Source: Nocardioidaceae bacterium (GTDB lineage: Bacteria; Actinomycetota; Actinomycetes; Propionibacteriales; Nocardioidaceae). Taken from it: a DNA stretch of 64,000 bases. How positions within the stretch are numbered: position 1 is the stretch's first letter; every line of letters starts with the position of its first letter. The stretch spans positions 1 through 64,000 of the forward strand of contig JAGIBL010000001.1 of the NCBI GenBank assembly GCA_017744365.1, read 5' to 3'. Of the stretch, positions 16,462-24,728 are shown in pieces. Both the position numbers and the translations under genes were made by a program. The notes under the pieces were generated by a model that ran no database searches, was not told the origin of the DNA, and worked only from the letters and a program-made list of their open reading frames with translations.

Positions 16462-18045
16462 TCACAGCAGGCCGAGCAGCAGGCTGTCGGAGTTGTTGCG
16501 CAGGTCGGGGTCCTCGACCTTGTCCGGGACGGCGACCTCGGCCATCGCGGAGACCGGGAGCCCCTGCAGCTTGAACTTCAGGGTGCCGTCGGCGCCCACC
16601 GTGCAGATCATCTTGAGGCCCTGCTGTGCACAGGTCCCGGCCTTGCCGGCGGTGCGTGCCGCGGTCGGCGCCGTGCTCAGCGGCTCCAGGGTGCCACCGA
16701 GGACCTGCAGGCTGATCGTGGTCAGCTGTCCGGCCGGGACGCCGGTGACGGTGGCCTCCAGGTTGCCCAGGGTGCCGCTGTTCGGGTCGAGCAGGCCGAG
16801 CCCGCCGCGGAAGGCGAGCTGTACCCGCATGTCGGAGCGCGGCGTGACCGGCGGACTCGTGGGCGGTGTGGTCGGGGGCGTCGTCGGCGGTGTGGTCGGC
16901 GGCGTCTGCGGCTCGGTGACCGGCGGCTTCGGGGTGCTCGACGGTGTGGTCGGCACCGGGGTGCCCGGGCCGCTCGACGGCGTGCCGCCCGGGTTGTCCG
17001 GGGTCGCCACCGGCGGCTCGACCGACGGCGGTGGCTGCGTGGGCTTGGGCGGTCCGGGGACCTGGGTGCTGATGCTCGGCGGCGGGCCCTCCGCGGTGGG
17101 CGGCGTCGAGCCGCCTCCGGTGACCGCGAGCGCGATCGCGGTCAGGGTGGCCACGCCGACCGCACCGGCGACGCCGGCGACGACCTGGCCGTTGGCCTTG
17201 GCGGTGTCGCGCAGCCGGATGATCGCGGCGGCGAGCGCGCTGTTCGGTCCGGCGGATGCGGCCGAGAGGTAGCCGGTGGCGGCACTGCCCAGCACCAGCG
17301 GGCCGATCAGGCCGGACAGCGAGGCGTTGACCTCGGTGAGCTCCAGGTAGGCGGCCGTGCAGCTGCGGCAGCCGTCCAGGTGCGCCTCGACCTTGTTGGC
17401 GTCCCGGCGGGACAGGCCCTTGCGGACGTAGGCCCCGAGCCGGTCGTGGGTCCAGCGGCACTCCTCGCCGGCGAGGTCGGCGGCGTGCATCTGCAGGTAC
17501 GCCTGGCGCAGGCCCTCGCGGGCGCGGTAGGCGAGCGCGGAGACCGCGTTCGGGCTCATCCCGAGCAGCGGTGCCACGTCGGCCGGCTTCTGGTTCTCGA
17601 TCTCCAGGTGCCACAGCACCAGCTGCCAGCGCTCGGGCAGGCTCAGGAAGGCCTTCGCCGCGGCAGCGCCCTCGAACTCGGCGAGCGGGACGTCGGTGAA
17701 CTCCTCGCCCGGGTCGTAGGGCGTCAGGTCGTCGGTCGGGGTGGCCCGGGCCGTCGAGCGGATCTTGTCGACGTGCAGCCGTCGTACGGCGGTGAGCAGG
17801 TAGGCCCGGAAGGCGACGTCCGGACCGCCACCGCCGAGCAGGACGTTGAGCACCTTCGCGAAGGCCTCGGAGACCAGGTCGTCCGCGTCCGAGGGCGACA
17901 CCAGCTGCCGGGCGAGCCGGGTGGCCGCGTCCCGGTGCCGGGCGAAGAGGTCGCCGTACGCCGAGACGTCGCCACCGCGGACGCGCGAGATCAGCTCGGC
18001 GTCGCTGGCATCGCCCCGGCGGGACTGCAGATCGATATCGCTCAT
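16462..18045 (-). CDS. ECF sigma factor fused to a zf-HC2 anti-sigma domain, membrane helix and Pro/Thr-rich exterior
   Basis: A 527-residue protein. Residues about 25-95 form sigma region 2 (SDADDLVSEAFAKVLN) and about 130-185 region 4 (LPERWQLVLWHLE, GMSPNAVSALAYRAREGLRQAY). A zinc anti-sigma domain follows, with H-x3-C-x2-C at His222, Cys226 and Cys229. A membrane helix lies near 285-308, then a long Pro/Thr-rich stalk (about 309-410) and a beta-rich C-terminal domain with two Cys. Sigma factor, its inhibitor and a presumed external sensor are thus one chain. Release could need proteolysis or a conformational change; that is inference. A divergent GGDEF-like gene lies across a 255-bp promoter region, and aroA follows. 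Confidence 0.85.
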   Translation of the reverse strand: MSDIDLQSRRGDASDAELISRVRGGDVSAYGDLFARHRDAATRLARQLVSPSDADDLVSEAFAKVLNVLLGGGGPDVAFRAYLLTAVRRLHVDKIRSTARATPTDDLTPYDPGEEFTDVPLAEFEGAAAAKAFLSLPERWQLVLWHLEIENQKPADVAPLLGMSPNAVSALAYRAREGLRQAYLQMHAADLAGEECRWTHDRLGAYVRKGLSRRDANKVEAHLDGCRSCTAAYLELTEVNASLSGLIGPLVLGSAATGYLSAASAGPNSALAAAIIRLRDTAKANGQVVAGVAGAVGVATLTAIALAVTGGGSTPPTAEGPPPSISTQVPGPPKPTQPPPSVEPPVATPDNPGGTPSSGPGTPVPTTPSSTPKPPVTEPQTPPTTPPTTPPTTPPTSPPVTPRSDMRVQLAFRGGLGLLDPNSGTLGNLEATVTGVPAGQLTTISLQVLGGTLEPLSTAPTAARTAGKAGTCAQQGLKMICTVGADGTLKFKLQGLPVSAMAEVAVPDKVEDPDLRNNSDSLLLGLL

Positions 18046-18300
18046 TTGTCTAGATAACGGTGCAAGTAGGGAAGGGTGACGTCATCGTGACACGACCGGG
18101 CTCACCAGGGCGAACCTTGGCCAAACTGGCACGAATCACCCGCGTGTCGAGCGTGCAACTGGCTTAGACCAGTGGGGTCCCGATTGAGGAAAATGTTCCG
18201 AAATCGCGTCATGAACCGCGCCCCGCGTCGTTTCCTGCCTGAGTTCGGCAACGGGGGTGCCGAACCCACGAGGGGAAAGCTGGATGAGGAAGGAGTGGTG

Positions 18301-19041
18301 ATGGGCCTCTTCGCGACCAAGGCGACCAGGGCTGCCGCCACCCCCGGCAAGAGCCAGGAGATGCCCGAGAGCCTGCGGCAGTCGCTGCCCGCACGCTTCG
18401 AGGCAGTAGGGGAGGCTCTGCTCGCCGGTACCGACGTCCATGCCGCCTGTGCAGTGGTGGGCCGGGACCTGGCCCGCGACGGGATCGACCTGAGCGAGGC
18501 GCTCCACGGTCTCCGGTCCACCTTTGCACTGGTGGTACGACGCGAGCCCGACTTCGACTCCACCGAGGCGCTCGGCGTCGCGTGGAGCGACGAGACGCTG
18601 GGCTTCCTGCACCAGGTCTCCTGCGAGAACCCGCTGACCGGGCTGGCCACGCTGGCGCACCTGCGTGCCCGGGTCGCCGAGATCAACCGGGCCGCCGAGG
18701 AGTACGGCGCGGACGCCGTACCGGAGCACGTGCTGGTGGTCATCGACCAGCCCACCTACCACCGGGACGAGAGCCTCAACCGCGCGCTCACCATGGCCCG
18801 GCTGGCCGACCGCGCCCGGATGGTCTTCGCCGGTGCCGAGACGATCGGCGAGGCCACCCCGAGCCGGTTGCTGGTGCTGGCCGAGCGCAACGAGACCCTG
18901 GGCAACCGGATCGCGGTGCTCAACGACCTGATCGCCGCCGGGACCCCGGTCGGCCGCCCCACCGCACGGGTGTGGATCGAGGGAGTGCCGACCACGCCGG
19001 CCGCCTCGGCCGCCGTGCTCGACGAGCTCGCCCGGTCCTGA
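18301..19041 (+). CDS. Cytoplasmic protein with possible degenerate GGDEF domain
   Basis: A 246-residue protein with no membrane segment. Residues about 100-246 contain ENPLTGLATLAHLRARVAEI, which resembles the DPLTGLxNR start of GGDEF domains, then VLVVID and later SRLLVLAERNETL where GGDEF would normally sit. The catalytic GGDEF residues are absent, so it should not make cyclic-di-GMP. This assignment is tentative. The ATG at 18301 is chosen for its AAGGAG five bases upstream; in-frame codons back to 18172 lie in the divergent promoter region. The neighbouring divergent gene is the sigma/anti-sigma fusion. Confidence 0.6.
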   Translation: MGLFATKATRAAATPGKSQEMPESLRQSLPARFEAVGEALLAGTDVHAACAVVGRDLARDGIDLSEALHGLRSTFALVVRREPDFDSTEALGVAWSDETLGFLHQVSCENPLTGLATLAHLRARVAEINRAAEEYGADAVPEHVLVVIDQPTYHRDESLNRALTMARLADRARMVFAGAETIGEATPSRLLVLAERNETLGNRIAVLNDLIAAGTPVGRPTARVWIEGVPTTPAASAAVLDELARS

Positions 19042-19067
19042 CCGGCGCGCTGGCTACCCTGACTCGC

Positions 19068-19832
19068 ATGTGTGGCCGGTATGCCTCGAGCGTGGACCCC
19101 GAGGACATCGTCGAGGAGTTCGAGCTCCATACCGCGCTGCCCGACCTGCCCCGGCTCGAGCCCGACTACAACGTCGCGCCGACCAAGGAGGTCTACGCGG
19201 TCCTCGAGCGGCCGCCGCGCCGGGAGTCGCCGGAGGCCCCGGAGCTGCCCGCCGAGCGCCAGCTGCGGATCCTGACCTGGGGCCTGGTGCCGTCGTGGGC
19301 CAAGGACGTCAAGATCGCCAGCCGGCTGATCAACGCGCGGATGGAGACGATCGCGGAGAAGCCGGCCTTCCGGCGGGCCTTCGAGAAGCGCCGGGCGATC
19401 CTGCCCGCGGACGGCTACTACGAGTGGTACGTCACCGAGCAGCTGACGAAGGCCGGCAAACCGAAGAAGCAGCCGTTCTTCATCCGCCCGAAGGACGGCT
19501 CGATGCTGGCGATGGCCGGCCTCTACGAGCTCTGGCGCGACCCGGACCGCGCCGACGACGACCCGCTGCGGTGGAAGTGGACCAGCACGGTCATCACCAC
19601 CACGGCCACCGACGACCTCGGCCGCATCCACGACCGGATGCCGCTGATGCTGCCCCGGGACGCGTACGACGCGTGGCTGGACCCGACGAACACCGACAAG
19701 ACCGAGCTGCTCGGCCTGCTGCGGCCGGCGGTGCCCGGCCAGCTGGAGGCGTACCCGGTCTCGACGCTGGTCTCCAACGTCGAGAACAACGGTCCCGAGC
19801 TGGTCGAGCCCCTGCCGCTGGAGGACCTGTGA
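19068..19832 (+). CDS. SRAP (YedK/HMCES) abasic-site DNA-protein crosslink protein
   Basis: A 254-residue SOS-response-associated-peptidase protein. It begins Met-Cys-Gly-Arg-Tyr; Cys2, exposed after Met removal, forms the thiazolidine crosslink to abasic sites in single-stranded DNA. Further family motifs are YNVAPT, WGLVPSWAKD, NARMETIAEKPAFR, GYYEW and IHDRMPLML, which carries the active-site His. It protects replication from abasic sites. TACCCT at 19055-19060, seven bases before the ATG, indicates a leaderless transcript. The following hydrolase gene overlaps by four bases. Confidence 0.93.
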   Translation: MCGRYASSVDPEDIVEEFELHTALPDLPRLEPDYNVAPTKEVYAVLERPPRRESPEAPELPAERQLRILTWGLVPSWAKDVKIASRLINARMETIAEKPAFRRAFEKRRAILPADGYYEWYVTEQLTKAGKPKKQPFFIRPKDGSMLAMAGLYELWRDPDRADDDPLRWKWTSTVITTTATDDLGRIHDRMPLMLPRDAYDAWLDPTNTDKTELLGLLRPAVPGQLEAYPVSTLVSNVENNGPELVEPLPLEDL

Positions 19833-20467
19833 CCGCTGAACGGATGGTGCCGACCCCGCAGGGGGACGCCCGGCTGGTGACCCACCGCGCCCGAACCCCG
19901 GTCGCCACCCTGGTGCTGACCCACGGCGCCGGCGGCGGCATCGACGCGGCCGACCTGGTCGCGCTGGCCGCCGCGCTGCCCAAGCACGGGATCAGCGTCA
20001 CGCTGGTGGAGATGCCCTGGCGGGTGGCCGGCAAGAAGCTCGCCCCGCGCCCGGAGCTGATCGACCAGGCCTACCGGATCGTGCTCACCGCGGTGAAGCC
20101 GCGCACCCCGCTGGTGGTCGGGGGCCGTAGCGCCGGCGCCCGCTCGGCCTGCCGGGTCGGTGCCGAGCACGGCGCCGCCGGGGTGGTGGCGCTGGCCTTC
20201 CCGCTGCACCCGCCCGGCAAGCCGGACTCGTCGCGGATCGAGGAGCTGGAGCGGGCCGGGGTGCCCGCTCTCGTGGTCCAGGGGGAGCGGGACCCGTTCG
20301 GGACGCCGGAGGAGTTCCCCGCCGACGTCGACCTCGCGGTGGTGCCCTCGGCGGACCACGCCCTCCGGGTACCCAAGAAGGCGCCCGTGACCCAGGAGGA
20401 GGCGCACGCCATCGTGGTCGAGGCCGTCCTGGAGTGGATCGTCCGGGAGGTCGTGGGAATCTCCTGA
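19829..20467 (+). CDS. Alpha/beta-hydrolase, KANL3/Tex30-like
   Basis: A 212-residue small alpha/beta hydrolase. The nucleophile elbow reads GGRSAGAR, the acid lies in GERDPFG and the His in SADHALR, a complete triad. The N-terminal LTHGAGGG oxyanion loop matches the KANL3/Tex30 and dienelactone-hydrolase-like group. The substrate is unknown. The GTG overlaps the SRAP stop (GTGA), so the two genes are coupled. The -35 element of the downstream sigR promoter lies inside its last codons. Confidence 0.83.
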   Translation: MTAERMVPTPQGDARLVTHRARTPVATLVLTHGAGGGIDAADLVALAAALPKHGISVTLVEMPWRVAGKKLAPRPELIDQAYRIVLTAVKPRTPLVVGGRSAGARSACRVGAEHGAAGVVALAFPLHPPGKPDSSRIEELERAGVPALVVQGERDPFGTPEEFPADVDLAVVPSADHALRVPKKAPVTQEEAHAIVVEAVLEWIVREVVGIS

Positions 20468-20481
20468 ACGGCGTGCGTGTT
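20456..20481 (+). promoter_or_regulatory. SigR-type autoregulatory promoter (sigRp2-like)
   Basis: GGAAT at 20456-20460 and GTT at 20479-20481 are separated by exactly 18 bases, the consensus of Streptomyces SigR promoters. Transcription should begin near 20488, giving a leader of about 70 nt before the sigR ATG. A second, housekeeping-type start is suggested by TACCCT at 20546-20551. Confidence 0.8.
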
Positions 20482-20559
20482 GGGAGAATCGTGCTCGCCG
20501 TACTCGACCGTCCCACGTCAGTCCCCGCGGTTGACGGTGCGCCGGTACCCTGGGGTGCG

Positions 20560-21207
20560 ATGACCGAGTCTGCTGACACCCCTGTCGAGGAGCCCACCGA
20601 GGCCCCCGTCGACCTGGCGACCGAGACCGAGGCGGAGCGCCAGCTCCGGTTCGAGACCGACGCCCTTCCCTACCTGGACCAGCTCTACTCCGCGGCGATG
20701 CGCATGACGCGCAACCCGCAGGACGCCGAGGACCTGGTGCAGGAGACCTTCGCGAAGGCGTTCGCCGCGTTCCACCAGTTCAAGCCCGGGACCAACCTGA
20801 AGGCCTGGCTGTACCGGATCCTGACGAACACGTTCATCAACACCTACCGCAAGAAGCAGCGCGAGCCCCAGCAGTCGATGGCCGAGGACGTCGAGGACTG
20901 GCAGCTGGCGCGCGCGGAGTCGCACACCTCCGGCGGCCTGAAGTCGGCGGAGATGCAGGCGCTGGAGCACCTCCCGGACTCGGACGTCAAGGAGGCCCTG
21001 CAGCGGCTGCCCGAGGACTTCCGGCTCGCGGTCTACCTCGCCGACGTCGAGGGTTTCCCGTACAAGGAGATCGCGGAGATCATGGACACCCCGATCGGCA
21101 CCGTGATGTCCCGGCTGCATCGCGGCCGCCGCCAGCTGCGCGAGATGCTCTCGGACTACGTGCGCGACAACGACCTGCTTCCGTCCGCCTCCCGGAGCGC
21201 CTCATGA
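20560..21207 (+). CDS. sigR: Redox-stress ECF sigma factor SigR/SigH
   Basis: A 215-residue sigma factor of the SigR (Streptomyces)/SigH (Mycobacterium) group, which drives thiol and heat stress genes. Region 2 contains [43 protein letters not shown]-type sequence and region 4 contains [44 protein letters not shown]. Its anti-sigma factor gene follows with an ATGA overlap. Two promoters are visible: a SigR-type one (20456-20481) and a TACCCT hexamer eight bases before the ATG. An in-frame GTG at 20491, after a GGGAG, could give a form extended by 23 residues, similar to the long unstable isoform known in Streptomyces. Confidence 0.93.
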   Translation: MTESADTPVEEPTEAPVDLATETEAERQLRFETDALPYLDQLYSAAMRMTRNPQDAEDLVQETFAKAFAAFHQFKPGTNLKAWLYRILTNTFINTYRKKQREPQQSMAEDVEDWQLARAESHTSGGLKSAEMQALEHLPDSDVKEALQRLPEDFRLAVYLADVEGFPYKEIAEIMDTPIGTVMSRLHRGRRQLREMLSDYVRDNDLLPSASRSAS

Positions 21208-21476
21208 GCCACCACGAGCACGACAGCACCGACTGTTCGAAGGTCATCCACCAGATCCTGACCTTCATCGACAACGAGCTCGACGACGCCGACTGCTCGG
21301 TGATCCAGAAGCACCTCGACGAGTGCGGCCCCTGCCTGGCCCGCTACGACCTCGAGCGGACCGTGAAGTCGCTGGTGGCGCGGTCGTGCTCGGAGAAGGC
21401 GCCTGAGGAGCTGCGCGAGAAGGTCATGGTGCGGATCCGCCAGGTGCAGGTGACGATCACCGAGTCCGAGGGCTGA
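21204..21476 (+). CDS. rsrA: Zinc-containing redox-sensing anti-sigma factor RsrA
   Basis: A 90-residue ZAS-family anti-sigma factor. Cys11, Cys31, His37, Cys41, Cys44 and Cys62 all occur at the positions reported for Streptomyces RsrA. His37, Cys41 and Cys44 form the H-x3-C-x2-C motif. In that family reduced, zinc-bound RsrA holds SigR, while oxidation forms a disulfide, expels zinc and frees the sigma factor. The ATG overlaps the sigR stop, ensuring balanced synthesis. Confidence 0.94.
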   Translation: MSHHEHDSTDCSKVIHQILTFIDNELDDADCSVIQKHLDECGPCLARYDLERTVKSLVARSCSEKAPEELREKVMVRIRQVQVTITESEG

Positions 21477-21566
21477 TTTCTCCTTCGCCGTACGTCGGTG
21501 AGAGGATGTGCGCTGCGCTCCGCTGAAACCGCGCGGAGCCGAACGAGCTTTGACGAGGAGGACCAG

Positions 21567-21641
21567 ATGGGCAAGACCGGCCGCAAGCGCCGCGCGCGCA
21601 AGAAGAAGGGCGCGAACCACGGCAAGCGCCCCAACGCCTGA
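21567..21641 (+). CDS. bL37-like mini ribosomal protein (24 residues)
   Basis: A 24-residue, extremely basic protein, MGKTGRKRRARKKKG followed by ANHGKRPNA. The C-terminal ANHGKRPN block and the size match the mycobacterial large-subunit protein bL37, as I recall it from ribosome structures. A strong GAGGAGG Shine-Dalgarno sequence precedes the ATG. The gene lies 90 bp after rsrA. Such tiny genes are routinely missed. The family assignment is from memory of the motif and was not searched. Confidence 0.75.
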   Translation: MGKTGRKRRARKKKGANHGKRPNA

Positions 21642-21661
21642 AGCCCGTCTGCGAGTCAGAC

Positions 21662-22048
21662 GTGTCTGAAGGCTTTCCCGAGCTCCTGGGTCGATCATCG
21701 ACCCGGGAGTTCGTCGTTTCTTCGGGTGATACCGCCCGTGCCGTCGGCTCGGGGAGCCTGCAGGTCCTCGGCACCCCCGTCCTGCTGGCCTGGTGCGAAG
21801 CCGTCACCTGCGCCGTCCTGGACCTGCCCGCCGGCTCGACCAGCGTCGGCACCCGGGTCGCCCTCGAGCACCTGGCCGCCTCGAAGGTCGGTGCCGGGGT
21901 GACGGTGACCGCGACGGTCGCGTACGTCGACGGCCGGCTGGTCCGCTTCCAGGTCGAGGCCCGCGACCCCGCCTCCCAGAAGCTCCTGGGCCAGGGCGAG
22001 ATCACCCGCGTCATCGTCGACGAGACCCGCTTCCTCTCCCGCCTGTAA
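21662..22048 (+). CDS. FlK-like hotdog-fold thioesterase
   Basis: A 128-residue single hotdog domain. GTPVLLAWCEAVTCAVLDLPAGSTSVGTRVALEHLAAS holds the Thr, Glu and His that in the fluoroacetyl-CoA thioesterase FlK and relatives form the catalytic set. Most members of this group hydrolyse unknown acyl-CoA thioesters, so substrate cannot be assigned. The GTG start follows the mini ribosomal protein gene by 20 bases. A hairpin (22089-22116) lies after its stop. Confidence 0.82.
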   Translation: MSEGFPELLGRSSTREFVVSSGDTARAVGSGSLQVLGTPVLLAWCEAVTCAVLDLPAGSTSVGTRVALEHLAASKVGAGVTVTATVAYVDGRLVRFQVEARDPASQKLLGQGEITRVIVDETRFLSRL

Positions 22049-22088
22049 CGCCGAGCGGGCAGTTCGTACGCGCGAGAACGACGCGATC

Positions 22089-22116
22089 GGGCAGTTTGGC
22101 CCCGTACAAACTGCCC
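22089..22116. terminator. Hairpin terminator between convergent genes
   Basis: A perfect 9-bp stem (GGGCAGTTT with AAACTGCCC) closes a 10-base loop. It sits between the convergent thioesterase and acetolactate-synthase-like genes and can serve both strands. A further direct copy of GGGCAGTT occurs at 22056-22063, so the region also has repeat character. No clear U tract follows, as is common in actinobacteria. Confidence 0.65.
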
Positions 22117-22123
22117 TGTCGGG

Positions 22124-23782
22124 TCAGATGCCGAAGGTGTTGCGCGGGTAGGCGGCGTTGACGTCGGTGATGACGTTCACCAGGTAGGGCACGTTCGCGG
22201 CGAAGGCGCGGTCCAGGGCGGGGCCGATCTGGGCCGGGTCGGTGACCGTCTCGCCCGCGCCGCCGAGCGCCCTCACCACCTCGTCGTACCGGGTCTGCGG
22301 CGCCAGGTCCGCGGCGACGTCGTACCCGTAGAGCATCTGCATCGGGCCTTTCTCCAGCCCCCAGGCGGAGTTGTTGCCGCAGACCATCACCACCGGGAGG
22401 TCGTGGCGGACCAGGGTGTCCACGTCCATCAGCGACATCCCGGCGGCGCCGTCGCCGTACAGGAGCACCACCTGCGCCGAGGGCCGGTGCAGCCGGGCCG
22501 CGATGGCCGCGCCCAGGCCGGCGCCGAGGCAGCCGTACGGGCCCGGGTCGAGCCAGCCGCCCGGGCGCTTCGGCTCGACGAACTTCCCGGCGAACGAGAC
22601 GAAGTCGCCGCCGTCGCCGATCACGATCGCGTCCTCGGCCAGCCGGGGGACCAGCTCGCCGTAGATCCGCGCCGGGTGGATCGGGTCCGCGCTCGCGCCG
22701 AGCAGCTCGGCGTCCCGGGAGGTGGCCGCGGCGACCGTGTCCTGCAGCGCGCTCACCCACGGCGTCCAGTTCGTACGACGAGGCGCGCGCTCGACCGCCT
22801 CGCGCAGGCCGTCGAGCACGAGGGTCAGGTCGCCGGCGGCAGACCCGGCCAGGGTGGCGTGCGTGGAGACCTGCCCGGGGGAGTCGGCCAGGTGCACCGT
22901 CTTCGCCACCGGCGCACCCTCCTTGCCGCCGAAGACGCCGTAGGAGAGGCGGAAGTCCAGCGGGGTACCGACCACGACCACCAGGTCCGCGGTGCCGAGC
23001 GCCTGGCCGCGCGCCTTCGTCACCAGCAGCGGGTGGCCACCCGGGACCACGCCGCGGCCCATCCCGTTGGTGATCGCGGGGATGCCGAGCGCGTCGACGA
23101 ACCGGAGCGCGGCCTGTTCGGCCCGGTCGGCCCACACGTCGGTGCCGAGGACGACCACCGGGCGCTCGGCCTGGCTGAGCAGCACCGCCACCCCGGTCAG
23201 CGCGTCGGGATCCGGCGCGACCGGCTCGGCCGGCGCGACCACGGGCCGGACGCTGCTGGCGGTGTTGAACAGCTCGTCCATCGGCACGTCGACGAAGACC
23301 GGGCCGCGGTGCGAGGAGCCGGCCAGGGTGAACGCCTCGTGCATCCCGTCGGCCACCTCGGCGGCGGTGTGCAGGGTGCGGGCCGACTTCGAGACCGGCG
23401 CGAGGATCGGCGGCTGGTCGAGCTCCTGCAGCGAGCCGGAGCCCCAGCGGTTGGCCGGGGCACGGCCGCCGACCACGACCATCGGCGACCCGGAGAACTG
23501 CGCCTGCGCGACCGCACTGACCCCGTTGGTGACGCCCGGCCCGGCGGTGAGAACGGCCAGGCCCGGCGTGCGGGTGAGCTTGCCGGTGGCCTCGGCGGCG
23601 AACGCGGCGGTCTGCTCGTGACGTACGTCGAGCAGCCGCATCGGCGGGTCGGCGGTCACGGCGCCGTCGTACATCGGGAACACGTGCGCCCCGGAGAGGG
23701 TGAACATCGTCTCGACGCCGTGGGCGCGGGCGACCTCGACGGCGTGCTTGCCGGCATGGGCCTCGGCGGGGGTCTCGCTCAT
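22124..23782 (-). CDS. Thiamine-diphosphate-dependent enzyme, acetolactate-synthase-like
   Basis: A 552-residue ThDP enzyme with the three-domain layout of acetolactate synthase large subunits: an N-terminal PYR domain with the catalytic Glu in RHEQTAAFAAEATGK, a central domain, and a C-terminal PP domain with the GDGAAGMSLMDVDTLVRHDLPVVMVCGNNSAWG cofactor motif. No small regulatory subunit or other branched-chain genes are adjacent, so a different 2-oxo-acid substrate (for example oxalyl-CoA or glyoxylate carboligase type) is possible. TAGGTT (minus strand, 23790-23795) seven bases before the ATG fixes the start. Confidence 0.82.
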   Translation of the reverse strand: MSETPAEAHAGKHAVEVARAHGVETMFTLSGAHVFPMYDGAVTADPPMRLLDVRHEQTAAFAAEATGKLTRTPGLAVLTAGPGVTNGVSAVAQAQFSGSPMVVVGGRAPANRWGSGSLQELDQPPILAPVSKSARTLHTAAEVADGMHEAFTLAGSSHRGPVFVDVPMDELFNTASSVRPVVAPAEPVAPDPDALTGVAVLLSQAERPVVVLGTDVWADRAEQAALRFVDALGIPAITNGMGRGVVPGGHPLLVTKARGQALGTADLVVVVGTPLDFRLSYGVFGGKEGAPVAKTVHLADSPGQVSTHATLAGSAAGDLTLVLDGLREAVERAPRRTNWTPWVSALQDTVAAATSRDAELLGASADPIHPARIYGELVPRLAEDAIVIGDGGDFVSFAGKFVEPKRPGGWLDPGPYGCLGAGLGAAIAARLHRPSAQVVLLYGDGAAGMSLMDVDTLVRHDLPVVMVCGNNSAWGLEKGPMQMLYGYDVAADLAPQTRYDEVVRALGGAGETVTDPAQIGPALDRAFAANVPYLVNVITDVNAAYPRNTFGI

Positions 23783-23802
23783 GAGCGAGAACCTACTAGT
23801 CC

Positions 23803-24657
23803 CTAGTGCTGCCGGGGCGTCACGAAGTAGCCGGGATTGGTCGCGCGGAGCTGCTCCATGAGGACCAGGAGCAGGTCGGGGCGCACGGAGGGGTGCGCGC
23901 CCGTGGAGAGCGCGAGCTGGAGGTGCAGGCTGCGCAGGTAGCCCTGCACGTTCCCGGCCACCAGGAACGGGTTGCGGTCCACGCTGCCCCGGCCGCGGGC
24001 GCCGTTGGCCAGCCGGGCGATCCACGGCTCCAGCACGTCGAGGCCGAGGATGTCGCGGCGCAGCAGGTGCATCGTCGCGAACGCCAGCCGGTCGTCCTCG
24101 CCACAGACGAAGAACTCCTCGGTCGGGGTGAGCAGCCGGTCCGCGATCACGTCCAGGATCACGGTCAGCTCGAGCCGGCCGAAGTACGGCGAGCGAGCCA
24201 GCGCGCCGAGGGCGTCGGCGCCGTGGGCGATCGCGTGCGCCCAGCCCTTGCCCGGCACGAAGCCGCGTAGGTCCTGCTCGCGGGCCAGCCAGCCCATCAC
24301 CCGGTCGCCCCAGCGCAGCACCACGTCGGGGCCGCCGAGGATCGCCTTGCTGGACCGGTCGATGCACTCGGTGAGGATGAGCGCGGAGTAGCTGCGCCGG
24401 AAGACGGTGTCGGTGTCGCGCTCGCCCAGACCGACGTCGAGTCCGTGGCACATGCCGTCGCCGAGCCCGACCAGCAGGTCGTCGTACACGCCGTCGTCGA
24501 TCCAGGTCGCCATCGTCGGGAACGCGATCCCGTCGCGCACGTCCGGGTTCGGGTCGCCGAGCATCCGGGTGAGGTCTTCGGTCAACTCCACCAGCGAGCG
24601 CCCAGCAGGCACCCTCAAGCCGTCGGCGACGACCTGCTCCCAGAACCCCGAGGACAT
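23803..24657 (-). CDS. DUF2785 family protein
   Basis: A 284-residue soluble, helix-rich protein. The segment GWAHAIAHGADALGALARSPYFG is typical of DUF2785 proteins, whose function is unknown. No membrane segment or catalytic motif is visible. It lies 20 bp upstream of the ThDP enzyme gene on the same strand, although that gene seems to have its own promoter. It is divergent from pdtaS; only 71 bp separate the two starts. Confidence 0.75.
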   Translation of the reverse strand: MSSGFWEQVVADGLRVPAGRSLVELTEDLTRMLGDPNPDVRDGIAFPTMATWIDDGVYDDLLVGLGDGMCHGLDVGLGERDTDTVFRRSYSALILTECIDRSSKAILGGPDVVLRWGDRVMGWLAREQDLRGFVPGKGWAHAIAHGADALGALARSPYFGRLELTVILDVIADRLLTPTEEFFVCGEDDRLAFATMHLLRRDILGLDVLEPWIARLANGARGRGSVDRNPFLVAGNVQGYLRSLHLQLALSTGAHPSVRPDLLLVLMEQLRATNPGYFVTPRQH

Positions 24658-24728
24658 GGGTGCATTCTGGCATCCGGAAACGGGTGCTTCCGAACGGGCC
24701 GTCCCTGCCCGCGCTCTACGCTGGGGCC

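Noticed and set aside
18077-18084. TGACGTCA palindrome as an operator in the sigma-fusion promoter region
   Set aside because: Eight bases are too few in a 64 kb GC-rich window, there is no second copy, and no regulator is implied.
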